DNA of 54,940 bases from DYMC01 sp035406705 (GTDB lineage: Bacteria > Verrucomicrobiota > Lentisphaeria > Victivallales > GWF2-50-93). Of the stretch, positions 35,415 to 43,932 are shown one piece after another (position 1 is the stretch's first letter; each line of letters opens with the position of its first letter). Under the pieces are notes generated by a model, which saw only the letters and a list, made by a program, of their open reading frames with translations, did no database searches and was not told the origin of the DNA. The translations under genes were made by a program, and so were the position numbers. The DNA lies in the NCBI GenBank assembly GCA_964426675.1, contig CAYRRM010000017.1:1-54940 (forward strand). The letters run 5' to 3'.

Positions 35415-37151
35415 TTAAAAATTGTTACTAAGAGTCCTACCTTTTAGCAAGTACAACTGCTTTCTCCGTTCACGTAATCCCTTATTTACTTTTATTGGAT
35501 TTCCGTTAATATCTTTTTCCGAGTAATAGATAGCTGAAGCAAGAGTCATAGGGAGAGGGATAAAATCCTGAACTTGCTGCAGTCGCCACTGCGATTTTCG
35601 CAAAAAGTTTTTGATTTTTTCGAACTCTTTTTCTCCTGAACCCAGGAAGTTTGCGATAAAATATGGAACTATATATTGTTCTTTTCCTGCTGATTTGCTC
35701 TCTTCTATGAATATTTTTAAAAATCTGAAGAAATCTTCTGATTTATTCTTTCTCATTAATTTTAATACTTCATCATCAAGATGTTCCGGAGCAATTTTTA
35801 AATGTCCGGAAACATTTTCCCTAATTATTTGTTTTGTTGTCATTTTTTGCCTTAGGGCAATATCGGTTCTAAGACCTGAGCTTACAAATACATTTTTAAC
35901 ATTCGGTTCTCTTTTTGCTCTCCTGAGAACTTTTGCAAAAACGGTATCATTAATTTTAAATTCTGAACAGATTTCAGGAAATAGGCACGATATTCTTCGG
36001 CATTTTTTACATTTATCAGATAAGGGTTGAGATAGGGAATAACAGTTCGCTGAGGGCCCGCCAATATCGCTGATGGTGCCTTTAAAAAACGCTTTTTTTG
36101 AAATCCTGCGAATTTCGCAAATTATAGATTCTGGGCTTCTTGATTGGAGAAATTTTCCCTGATGAAGAGCTAACGTGCAAAATGAACATCCTCCCGGACA
36201 ACCTCTTACAGCAGTTATTGAGTTTTTTATCATATCAAACGCTGGTATTTTTGATTTGTATTTTGGATGAGGCGAATATGCGAAAGGCAGTTTATATATT
36301 GCATCCAGTTCATCAGCAGAGAGAGGAAACTGAGGTGGATTAATTAGTAGAACTCGTTCATTATGCTTTTGTAGGAGAGGTTTTGCATTAAATGGATTTG
36401 ACTCTTCCTCAATAATTTTCATCTCATCAATGAGTTTTACTGGATTTTTCAAGATGTCTTCAAAAGACGGCAAGAAACGACATTTAGCTGGTATAATATT
36501 TTCTGCTTCTTTAGTTCCGAGCAATCTTGCAATGCCCCTTAAATCATTTAAGTTCTCAGATAAATTTATTCTTTCAACTAATTCCAGGATAGTTTTTTCG
36601 CCCATTCCGTATATCAAAAAATCAGCTTTAGATTCAAGCAGGATTGATGGTCTGATCCTATCATGCCAGTAATCATAATATACTGCGCGACGCATACTTG
36701 CCTCTATTCCGCCGATGATTATTCTAACTCCAGGATATGCCTGTCTTGCAAGATTAGAATATTTTACTACTGTATTTGGGGGGCACAAGCCGATTTTGGA
36801 ATTTTCCGAATAATCATCATTTTTTCGGAATCTTCGTGCGGCGGAGTAGTTTTTCAGATAAGAGTCTATGTTGCCAGAGCTTATTGCAAAGGCAATTCTG
36901 GGTTTTCCAAATATTTTCAGAGAATTTTCATCTTTCCAATTTGGCTGTGAAATTATGGCAACTCTATATCCTGCTGCAATAAGAACTCTGCCTATGATTG
37001 ATACGCCAAATGATGGATGATCAATATAAGCATCCCCGGTAATAATAATTATATCTATTTCACTCCAACCAATTTTTTTAATTTCATCAAGCGTGGCTGG
37101 TATAAAATCAGGCTGAGAATATAAGTTTTTCAGTTTAGAGACTATATCCAT
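35415..37151 (-). CDS. YgiQ-family radical SAM protein
   Basis: 578 aa. The N-terminal UPF0313 region (ITGDAYIDHPSFGVSIIGRV, IIIGGIEASMRRAVYYDYW) is highly characteristic. The radical SAM motif C-x3-C-x2-C is at C318, C322 and C325 (RGCPGGCSFC). KIAPEH and FLGSGEKE follow. The family function is unknown. It starts two bases after the rimO stop, so both radical SAM enzymes are in one operon. Compared with E. coli YgiQ (about 740 aa) the C-terminal tail is short. Palindrome copies at 35590 and 36107. Confidence 0.92.
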   Translation of the reverse strand: MDIVSKLKNLYSQPDFIPATLDEIKKIGWSEIDIIIITGDAYIDHPSFGVSIIGRVLIAAGYRVAIISQPNWKDENSLKIFGKPRIAFAISSGNIDSYLKNYSAARRFRKNDDYSENSKIGLCPPNTVVKYSNLARQAYPGVRIIIGGIEASMRRAVYYDYWHDRIRPSILLESKADFLIYGMGEKTILELVERINLSENLNDLRGIARLLGTKEAENIIPAKCRFLPSFEDILKNPVKLIDEMKIIEEESNPFNAKPLLQKHNERVLLINPPQFPLSADELDAIYKLPFAYSPHPKYKSKIPAFDMIKNSITAVRGCPGGCSFCTLALHQGKFLQSRSPESIICEIRRISKKAFFKGTISDIGGPSANCYSLSQPLSDKCKKCRRISCLFPEICSEFKINDTVFAKVLRRAKREPNVKNVFVSSGLRTDIALRQKMTTKQIIRENVSGHLKIAPEHLDDEVLKLMRKNKSEDFFRFLKIFIEESKSAGKEQYIVPYFIANFLGSGEKEFEKIKNFLRKSQWRLQQVQDFIPLPMTLASAIYYSEKDINGNPIKVNKGLRERRKQLYLLKGRTLSNNF

Positions 37152-37153
37152 AA

Positions 37154-38506
37154 TTAATATTGAGCCTGTAAATCATATTCACTTGCCCCAATTACCTTTA
37201 CTTTAAGTATGTTGCCAGTCTTTAAATTTTTCTTAGATTTTAGTTCTACGTTATTATCTATATCAGGTGCATCGTAAACAGATCTTCCAATGAACACATC
37301 TTCTGAAGACTTTTTATCCAGAATGATTTCAATCTCTTTTCCAATCATTTTTTTATTATTGGCTAATGATATTTCTCTCTGTGTATTTAATAAGGTTGAT
37401 AGTCTTTTTTCAGAAACGAATGATGGAACCTTATCTTCCATATAAAAAGCTGCTGTGCCGGGTTCTGGCGAGTATATGAATGCGCCGAGTCTTTCGAAAG
37501 AACTTTCTTTTACAAAATTGAGCAGTTCCTGAAAATCATCTTCAGTTTCTCCGGGATAACCACAGATAAATGTAGTTCTGATAGCGACTTTTCTTCGTAG
37601 TTGTCTCAGTTTTTCTATTAATATCTTTGTTTGTTTAGTAGTTACACCTCTATTCATCGATTTGAGTATTTTGTCAGATATATGCTGAAGGGGAAGATCC
37701 ACATATGGCAAGAGGTGTTCTGAATTTTCTAAGAGAGAGAATAAATCATTTGAAAAATGTTTTGGGTGACAATACATAAGCCTTATCCAATACTTTTCAG
37801 GATTCAAGTTATCGAGTCTGTCTAACAATTTGACAAGGCCATTTTTGTAATTAATGTCATTGCCATAATTTGTTGAATCCTGAGCAATAAGAATAATCTC
37901 CTTAGTTCCATTTTTCAGGAGATTCTCCGCTTCTGTTATTAAATCATTTTGTTTTCTGCTACGAAATTTTCCTCTTATAAGTGGAATTGAGCAATAAGAG
38001 CAATGATTTGAACAACCATCTGCAATTTTTAAGTAAGCATAGTGAGGAGGTGTTAAAATTAATCGTGGAGTATTAGGAGTCGGTAAGTAGTCAGCTTCAT
38101 CAACTATAGTTTCTAATTTTTGAGATGGGTAAAATAATTCATTCAATTTTTCTGCTATTTTTTCTATGTTATTTAAATTTATTCTTAAATCCACTTCATT
38201 TAAAATTTTTTCTGAATTTTGGTCTGTTTTTAGCTGATTAAGACAACCACATAGAATTATTTTCCGATTTTTTTTTCTTTTTTTCCACTTCAAGGCTTTT
38301 TTTATATGCATCAAGCTTTCATCTCTCGCTGCTTTTATAAATGCACATGTATTTATCAACATTACCTGGGATTCATCAGCTTGAGAAGATAATGCAAATC
38401 CATTTTTTAAAAGAATGGCAGCCATTATCTCGGTATCAACTAAATTTTTAGGACATCCGAGACTTATAATATGAACAGAAATTTTTTCTATAGAGTTTTT
38501 TGACAT
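37154..38506 (-). CDS. rimO: Ribosomal protein S12 methylthiotransferase RimO
   Basis: 450 aa from ATG 38506; a GTG five codons earlier (38521) is possible, and neither has a clear ribosome site. It is a methylthiotransferase that adds a methylthio group to an aspartate of S12. The N-terminal UPF0004 cysteines are in ISLGCPKNLVDTE, INTCAF and CGCLNQL; SLGCPKNLVDTE separates RimO from MiaB. The radical SAM motif is ADGCSNHCSYCSIPLIRG (C165, C169, C172 from this start). A C-terminal TRAM domain ends the protein. It is divergent from tRNA-Lys and precedes the ygiQ-type gene by two bases. Confidence 0.93.
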   Translation of the reverse strand: MSKNSIEKISVHIISLGCPKNLVDTEIMAAILLKNGFALSSQADESQVMLINTCAFIKAARDESLMHIKKALKWKKRKKNRKIILCGCLNQLKTDQNSEKILNEVDLRINLNNIEKIAEKLNELFYPSQKLETIVDEADYLPTPNTPRLILTPPHYAYLKIADGCSNHCSYCSIPLIRGKFRSRKQNDLITEAENLLKNGTKEIILIAQDSTNYGNDINYKNGLVKLLDRLDNLNPEKYWIRLMYCHPKHFSNDLFSLLENSEHLLPYVDLPLQHISDKILKSMNRGVTTKQTKILIEKLRQLRRKVAIRTTFICGYPGETEDDFQELLNFVKESSFERLGAFIYSPEPGTAAFYMEDKVPSFVSEKRLSTLLNTQREISLANNKKMIGKEIEIILDKKSSEDVFIGRSVYDAPDIDNNVELKSKKNLKTGNILKVKVIGASEYDLQAQY

Positions 38507-38560
38507 ATACTTGAAAATCACAAATAAGAGGATAGCTTATTGAACTTCTTCTTTGTTTAC

Positions 38561-38635
38561 GCGCCCGTAGCTCAGCGGTAGAGCGGATGACTCTTAATCA
38601 TTAGGTCGAAGGTTCAAATCCTTCCGGGCGCACCA
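38561..38635 (+). tRNA. tRNA-Lys (anticodon CTT)
   Basis: Full cloverleaf with encoded CCA. Acceptor GCGCCCG pairs with CGGGCGC, the anticodon stem GATGA with TCATT, and the loop CTCTTAA gives anticodon CTT with T33. The T arm is GAAGG-TTCAAAT-CCTTC. It ends three bases before the stop of the opposite-strand receiver gene. Confidence 0.95.
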
Positions 38636-38638
38636 TAT

Positions 38639-39043
38639 TTATTTTTCTTTCCCTTCGTCGAGGACCCGTCTGATTTCCTTTGCAATTACACTTATCCTGT
38701 GTGGTTTTGGGATAAAGCCCTTTGCACCTTGTTTTAGTATATCATCGACTTCCTCTTCTGACACATAGCCACTAGATAGAAGGATTTTTGCATCGGGGTC
38801 TATTGCTTTTATCTGGTAAAACGTACTGTGACCCCCTAATTTCGGCATTATCATATCAAGAATCACCAAATCTATTTTTTTAGGATTTTCCTTATATATT
38901 TCCACAGCATCCAGTCCATTTTCGGCAAGAATCACAGTATAACCAAGTGTTTGTAATGCCTCAATCATGAAGTCCCATATGGCATCCTGGTCATCCACCA
39001 GCAAGATAGTTTCTGTTCCTTTTGGAAGATTTTCACTTTTCAT
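38639..39043 (-). CDS. Stand-alone response regulator receiver domain
   Basis: 134 aa CheY-like protein with no output domain. TILLVDDQDAIWDF holds the acidic pocket, the phosphoryl-acceptor aspartate is in LVILDMIMP, and the conserved lysine is in GFIPKPH. It should signal by protein contact rather than DNA binding. No histidine kinase is adjacent, so its partner is unknown. LLSSGYVSEEEVDDILKQGA is typical of receiver domains found attached to hybrid kinases, so recent separation from such a protein is possible. Confidence 0.88.
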   Translation of the reverse strand: MKSENLPKGTETILLVDDQDAIWDFMIEALQTLGYTVILAENGLDAVEIYKENPKKIDLVILDMIMPKLGGHSTFYQIKAIDPDAKILLSSGYVSEEEVDDILKQGAKGFIPKPHRISVIAKEIRRVLDEGKEK

Positions 39044-39165
39044 ATTTTTTAGTTGATGCAGCTTTAATACTTTATGGGAATTTTATCATATAAAAAGACT
39101 ATTTCAAGAAAATATTATTTTTTTCTTTCCTGTATGAGGTTAAAACCTTATCTTAAATAATGAGA

Positions 39166-39771
39166 TTACTTAAAGAACACAGTAAAAATTGTTTTAAATA
39201 TTATTTTTAAATCATTAATAAACGTAATATTTGAGATATATTCTTCGTAAAGCTTGAGTTTTTTGGGAAGAATATTTTCTTTATATTCACGTTCTGGATC
39301 AGAACTTTTAGAGAGTAATTCCTCTTCATTTCTAAATTTTACCGACGCAGGGTCAGTGATGCCAGGTTTTATTGACAATATTTTTTCCCACTCTTCAGGA
39401 TAAACATCTACGTATTTTTTTACTTCAGGACGAGGACCTACAATCGACATTTCTCCTTTTATTACATTTATAATTTGGGGAATTTCATCTAATTTTGTTT
39501 TTCTAAGTATTGCGCCTACTTTTGTTATTCTCTTTTTTTCTCCTGGTTCAAATTCTTTTTTTTCATCATCTGGAGACGAGGACATTGATCGAAATTTTAA
39601 AATTTCAAAATAGGTTCCATTTTTACCAGCACGTTTTTGTTTAAAAAATACTGGTCCTTTTGATTCGAGTTTAATAAATATTGCAATTGGTATTGCAAGT
39701 AGAATAAATATTGGTAAAAATGCAATAGATATTATTATATCAAAAATTCTTTTTAAGAAATTTCTATACAT
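39166..39771 (-). CDS. Sugar-1-phosphate transferase of exopolysaccharide synthesis (PglC/WbaP C-terminal type)
   Basis: 201 aa, the size of the minimal PglC-like enzymes. A single N-terminal hydrophobic segment (about 12-34) is followed by KQKRAGKNGTYFEILKFRSM, RKTKLDEIPQIINVIKGEM and SIVGPRPE, all family motifs. It moves a sugar phosphate from a nucleotide sugar to undecaprenyl phosphate, starting a surface glycan at the membrane. Other glycan assembly genes are not adjacent. It lies 11 bases after the DUF2140-like gene on the same strand. Confidence 0.9.
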   Translation of the reverse strand: MYRNFLKRIFDIIISIAFLPIFILLAIPIAIFIKLESKGPVFFKQKRAGKNGTYFEILKFRSMSSSPDDEKKEFEPGEKKRITKVGAILRKTKLDEIPQIINVIKGEMSIVGPRPEVKKYVDVYPEEWEKILSIKPGITDPASVKFRNEEELLSKSSDPEREYKENILPKKLKLYEEYISNITFINDLKIIFKTIFTVFFK

Positions 39772-39782
39772 TTTCCTACTAA

Positions 39783-40478
39783 TTAGAGGGCTGAATTAGA
39801 CTGATTTAAAATAAGATTTAGTGCAGCTGAAGGGCTATACTTTATCAGCAATTTAGAATCTTTTACCTTTATTTCCTTTACTGAATTTAGGAAAAGTTGT
39901 ACATTCTTGTTATTCTTTTCTTTTTTAATCGCATCACGAATAAATTTATCAATCTTTGAAGAGGGCATAGAAAGCGCACCAATTTTTAGAGAGCTAACAT
40001 TTACGTTAATATTATCATTGGAAAGTTCTGGGACAAAAACACAATGAATATTTATATATGAACCGAATGGAGAAGTGATATTAGTTAGAAAACTGTAATC
40101 AGCATAGAAAAAACCATCCTTGAATTTAATTCTGAAATTTTTAAGTTGCTCACATGCCTGGGGATTTTCCCCTGAATTTATATACGTCTGTATGCCACTA
40201 AGAATGATTTCATTAACTTCTTTTTCGTTTAATTCTAATACAAGCAAAATATTTGGATCTATAAGCTGTTGGCTTGTCTCTTCATTTAAGAGATTACTGG
40301 ATATTTTTTGTATTATATTATTTAAGACGACAATATCAGGAATATGAGGGGTGTATAATACGGTTGGATTTTTATCAAAAATAGCCCATGTTATAAACAG
40401 TGCAGCTGCAACAAGAGTAGAAAGAAGGAATAAAAAGGTGAAAACAACTACGATAATAATTTTTCTATATCCAGACAT
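39783..40478 (-). CDS. Membrane-anchored protein resembling DUF2140 (YpmS)
   Basis: 231 aa. One N-terminal membrane segment (about 7-33) anchors an extracytoplasmic domain. The pattern LELNEKEVNEIILSG followed later by INVNVSSLKIGALSMPSSKIDKFI resembles the DUF2140/YpmS layout; this is a weak, by-eye match. The function is unknown. It probably forms an operon with the sugar transferase gene 11 bases downstream, so a link to surface polysaccharide is possible. Confidence 0.55.
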   Translation of the reverse strand: MSGYRKIIIVVVFTFLFLLSTLVAAALFITWAIFDKNPTVLYTPHIPDIVVLNNIIQKISSNLLNEETSQQLIDPNILLVLELNEKEVNEIILSGIQTYINSGENPQACEQLKNFRIKFKDGFFYADYSFLTNITSPFGSYINIHCVFVPELSNDNINVNVSSLKIGALSMPSSKIDKFIRDAIKKEKNNKNVQLFLNSVKEIKVKDSKLLIKYSPSAALNLILNQSNSAL

Positions 40479-40558
40479 AAAGATTTAGATTTTCTGTGCA
40501 ATTTTAATAAAATGAAGTATAATTATAATTTCAAAAACTAAAATAACAAGGAGATCTT

Positions 40559-41194
40559 ATGCTAAAAAAAGGAGAAAAAATAGTCTTTATAGGCGATTCG
40601 ATTACTGATTGCGGCAGGAGTCGTCCAATTGCAGAAAGAAGAAATTGCCTTGGCAATGGCTATGTGTCACTTATTAATGCACATCTTGAAGCGTTTCATC
40701 CATCATTAAAAGTTCGTATTTTCAATGCTGGCATAAGCGGTAATACTGTCAGGGATCTAAAAATGCGTTGGGACTCTGATTTAATGTCAATTTCTCCGAA
40801 TTGGGCTTCAATTATGATTGGAATAAATGATGTCTGGAGGCAATTTGATAATCCAGCTAGAAAAGATTTACATGTATCATTAAAAGAGTACTCTGAAACG
40901 CTCGATGAACTTGTTTTTAAATCGCAAAGCGAAGGAATAAGGATTATCCTGATGACCCCTTATTTTATTGAACCAAATAAGGCTGAACCTATGAGAAAAA
41001 TGATGGATGAATATGGCATAGCAGTTGCGAAAATCGCAAAACGCAGAAAAACGCTATTTGTTAATACGCAGGCTGTATTTGATAACGTTCTGAAGGATTT
41101 GCACCCAATGGTATTAGCCTGGGATAGAGTTCACCCTGGATTAAACGGTCACTTGCTAATAGCAAAGGCCTTTCTGGATATTTTTAAACTCTAA
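40559..41194 (+). CDS. Cytoplasmic SGNH/GDSL-family hydrolase
   Basis: 211 aa without a signal peptide. Block I GDS is at 12-14 (IVFIGDSITDCGRSR), block II is NAGISGNT, block III GINDVW and block V WDRVHP at 188-193. The closest well-known relatives are acetyl-xylan or rhamnogalacturonan acetyl-esterase-like hydrolases. AAGGAG lies a few bases before the ATG. Its stop overlaps the next gene's start by one base (TAATG), so it is translationally coupled to the membrane glycosyltransferase. Palindrome copy at 41026 (AKIA). Confidence 0.86.
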   Translation: MLKKGEKIVFIGDSITDCGRSRPIAERRNCLGNGYVSLINAHLEAFHPSLKVRIFNAGISGNTVRDLKMRWDSDLMSISPNWASIMIGINDVWRQFDNPARKDLHVSLKEYSETLDELVFKSQSEGIRIILMTPYFIEPNKAEPMRKMMDEYGIAVAKIAKRRKTLFVNTQAVFDNVLKDLHPMVLAWDRVHPGLNGHLLIAKAFLDIFKL

Positions 41195-42771
41195 TGCAGA
41201 AAAAAGAGAAATTATTATTATTATTGTTCTGTTCTCTAATGTTCTTCATTCAACTTACGAGTTCATGGAATATGGGGCTTACTGTTGATGAAGGCGCTCA
41301 CATGCATTACGGTTTACAGATTTTAAAAGGGGATTCCTCAAGGTTTGATGACAGTAAGATGCCGGTGACAGCATTAAATGCACTTCCTATGAGCATTTCT
41401 GATGCTGTCAAAAAAAAATTTCCTTCTGTCCATATTCCTCCCTATATTTATTACTACGGTTTTGCCCGTATTCCGACTATGTTATTTTCTTTATTAGTTT
41501 TATTAATTATTTTTTTCTGGACGAAAAATTTACTAAATACCTACGCAGCTACTCTTGCGGCATTTTTATTTTCTGTAAGTCCTAACATAATTGCTCATTC
41601 CAGATTAATTACTAATGATATCTATGCAATGGGGGGAATATTTATAAGTATTTATACTTTATATTTATATTTTAAGAGAAGATCCTTGTTTGCTCTTTTT
41701 TTTCTTTCCATTTCGGTATCATTTGCTATTATATCAAAATTTACATCTTTATTTTTGTATCCGCTATTATTCTTAATTATAATTTTAAAATATTGGAAAA
41801 CGGTTTTTTTTATTCTTAAGAAGAAGTCCATTCTGCAATTAAGCAAATTTTGCAGATTCTTTGCATTGCATCTAATTTTTTTCATAGTCATAAATTTTTT
41901 CTTAATTAATGCCGCATATTTTTTTAATGGAACATTTAGGACGCTAGAGTCATTTAATCCTAAAAGCAACGAATTTAAATCTCTGATGAGAATACCAATT
42001 ATAAGAAAAATTCCATTGCCTCTGCCTTCACCTATGATTGAAGGACTCGATTGGATATCTTATAACCAAAAAATAGGGAAATCCTTTGGAAACATATACA
42101 TGTTAGGAAAACATGCCAGGAGGGGTGAAGGTTTTAAGACTTATTATTTTGTCGTATGGTTGTTTAAAATTCCAATAGGAACTCAAATGCTTTTTTATCT
42201 ATCAATTATTGTATTTTTATTTAATCATAGAAGATCTGTGATATCAATATTATATGATCCTTTATTTCTATTTTTACTTTTACCGTCGTTATATTTTTTC
42301 TGTTTATTAAGTTTTATTTTAAAGGCACAACTTGGAGTTAGATATTTCCTTATTTGCATGCCATTTATAATTGTTTTTTCGAGTGTTGTATGCGGAAATA
42401 TTGCAAAAAAAAATAAATTAGTGAAAATTTTTACGATACTTTGTCCAATATACGTATTTTGTTCTGGGCTAACATATTATCCTCACTATATTGCATATTT
42501 CAATGAATTTTCGCTTGATAGAAAAAATAATTGGAAAATTCTTGCTGATTCAAATCTTGACTGGGGACAGAATATTAAATATCTGGCAGAATATTTGAAG
42601 AAGCACCCGGATACTATATATAATCCGTTACAGGTTACAAAGGGGCATATTGTAGTTGAAGCAAATCAACTGGCTGGAGTTACTGCCCCTCCGGAAAAGT
42701 ATGCATGGTTAAGGAAAAATGAGGCAACTAATCATATAGCATATAGTTATATCGTTTTTGATATAAAGTGA
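41194..42771 (+). CDS. GT39-type membrane glycosyltransferase (phospholipid-linked sugar donor)
   Basis: 525 aa with about ten or more membrane segments. The first loop has the acidic motif NMGLTVDEGAHMHYG, matching the DE-type motif of PMT/ArnT-like (GT-C) enzymes. ARIPTMLFSLLVLL, SPNIIAHSRLITND and the C-terminal LADSNLDWGQNIKYLAEYL are typical of this family. These enzymes transfer sugars from polyprenyl phosphate to proteins or lipids outside the membrane. The acceptor is unknown. It is coupled to the SGNH hydrolase gene (TAATG), suggesting glycan or lipid modification. Confidence 0.82.
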   Translation: MQKKEKLLLLLFCSLMFFIQLTSSWNMGLTVDEGAHMHYGLQILKGDSSRFDDSKMPVTALNALPMSISDAVKKKFPSVHIPPYIYYYGFARIPTMLFSLLVLLIIFFWTKNLLNTYAATLAAFLFSVSPNIIAHSRLITNDIYAMGGIFISIYTLYLYFKRRSLFALFFLSISVSFAIISKFTSLFLYPLLFLIIILKYWKTVFFILKKKSILQLSKFCRFFALHLIFFIVINFFLINAAYFFNGTFRTLESFNPKSNEFKSLMRIPIIRKIPLPLPSPMIEGLDWISYNQKIGKSFGNIYMLGKHARRGEGFKTYYFVVWLFKIPIGTQMLFYLSIIVFLFNHRRSVISILYDPLFLFLLLPSLYFFCLLSFILKAQLGVRYFLICMPFIIVFSSVVCGNIAKKNKLVKIFTILCPIYVFCSGLTYYPHYIAYFNEFSLDRKNNWKILADSNLDWGQNIKYLAEYLKKHPDTIYNPLQVTKGHIVVEANQLAGVTAPPEKYAWLRKNEATNHIAYSYIVFDIK

Positions 42772-42870
42772 GAATAAAAATAAATTTCTTCTATTCTTGA
42801 TATTTCTAGTTAACATTATATGTTTTTGTAAGTTAGATATATAAAAAAAGGCAAAAAAAAGGAGAAAAAA

Positions 42871-43263
42871 ATGAAAAAAATGATGTTTGTAGCTGCTTGT
42901 GTCGCTGCAGTACTTGCAATTACTGGTTGCGCAAGTATGCAGGTTGCAACAACGCTTAATGACCAAAAGATTGCCTCTACAGAAAATAATGTATCTCATA
43001 TAAATGGAGACAACTGGGGGGTTTACCTCTTGTGGCTTCCTATACTAACAGGTGATACTGCAAAACCGGGTTCAATTGCTGTTATGAAAGATACTGTAAA
43101 TGTTCCATCTGTAGTTGATATGGTTACGAAAAAGGGAAAAGAACAGGGAGCAACTAAAGTTCTAGACTTAGTTTCTTCGAGATCCAGTATTCCTGTTTTC
43201 TGGTTTATTATTCCAATAGTAAGTGTGAAATTTGTAGAAGTTTCTGGTAACGCAGTAAACTGA
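42871..43263 (+). CDS. Small predicted lipoprotein
   Basis: 130 aa. The signal peptide MKKMMFVAACVAAVLAITGC ends in a clear lipobox (ITGC), so the mature protein starts with a lipidated cysteine. The rest has no recognised domain; WGVYLLWLPILTGD and SIPVFWFIIPIVSVKFVEV are hydrophobic strands of the kind seen in small outer-membrane lipoproteins. Strong ribosome site AAAAGGAG. It has its own terminator and stands alone. Function unknown. Confidence 0.8.
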   Translation: MKKMMFVAACVAAVLAITGCASMQVATTLNDQKIASTENNVSHINGDNWGVYLLWLPILTGDTAKPGSIAVMKDTVNVPSVVDMVTKKGKEQGATKVLDLVSSRSSIPVFWFIIPIVSVKFVEVSGNAVN

Positions 43264-43292
43264 GAATAAACTAATACAAAATAGCCTTTTTT

Positions 43293-43318
43293 AAACCCTG
43301 TTTTTACAGGGTTTTTTT
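43293..43318 (+). terminator. Rho-independent terminator after the lipoprotein gene
   Basis: AAACCCTGT (43293-43301) pairs perfectly with ACAGGGTTT (43306-43314) around a TTTT loop, and the T run continues to 43318. It overlaps the last codon of trmB on the other strand, which has no T run in its direction. Confidence 0.88.
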
Positions 43319-43886
43319 ATTTTGTTTTCCAGCATAAATGCTTTACATTTTTTCCCTGAGATAGCCATTGAATTTCAAAATCCGTTTTTAGCCCTGATAT
43401 TGTTTCTGGGATTCCTATTTTTTCAAAGTTTGTATTCAGGGAAAAAATTCTTTCTGCAATTTCTATATATGGTTCGTAATCCGAGGAAAAGTGAAAAATC
43501 CCATTTTTTTTTAATTTTCTTGAAAGAATTCCTGAAAACTCCGAGCTCAATATCCGATGATAACGATGTTTTTCCTTAGGCCATGGATCCGGGCAAAGCA
43601 GATGTATAATATCAGCAGAATAATCAGGAAGCATTATTTGTAGAAAAAAAAGAGATTCTGATTTAAAAACTAAAATATTAGGTAAGGTTATTGCCTTTTT
43701 TTCAAGCTTTTTTAATCGTCCTCCAAGTATATCAACAGCAATTATTGTTTTTTGTGGATTTTTTTTAGCTAGAGCAACAGAAAAAGAACCGTCTCCACAT
43801 CCTAAATCTATTTCCACTTCCCCGTGACTAAGGAAATCTAAAAGCTTATAATCAAAGTCAAATATCATATATTTATTTTTTTCCAA
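43317..43886 (-). CDS. trmB: tRNA (guanine-N7-)-methyltransferase
   Basis: 189 aa. It methylates G46 in the tRNA variable loop. SAM-binding motif IDLGCGDGSFS and the signature CPDPWPKEKHRYHRIL (DPWPKxRH type) are both clear, and FHFSSDYEPY follows. It is somewhat shorter than E. coli TrmB, lacking the N-terminal extension. Its stop lies within the T run of the convergent lipoprotein terminator. Confidence 0.92.
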   Translation of the reverse strand: MEKNKYMIFDFDYKLLDFLSHGEVEIDLGCGDGSFSVALAKKNPQKTIIAVDILGGRLKKLEKKAITLPNILVFKSESLFFLQIMLPDYSADIIHLLCPDPWPKEKHRYHRILSSEFSGILSRKLKKNGIFHFSSDYEPYIEIAERIFSLNTNFEKIGIPETISGLKTDFEIQWLSQGKNVKHLCWKTK

Positions 43887-43932
43887 TAATTTTTGTTTGA
43901 AGATTTATTTTTCTCAACAATATTTATAACCC

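Noticed and set aside
42709..42999. 96-aa minus-strand open frame across the lipoprotein start
   Set aside because: It is antisense to a clear lipoprotein signal peptide and the 3' end of the glycosyltransferase gene.
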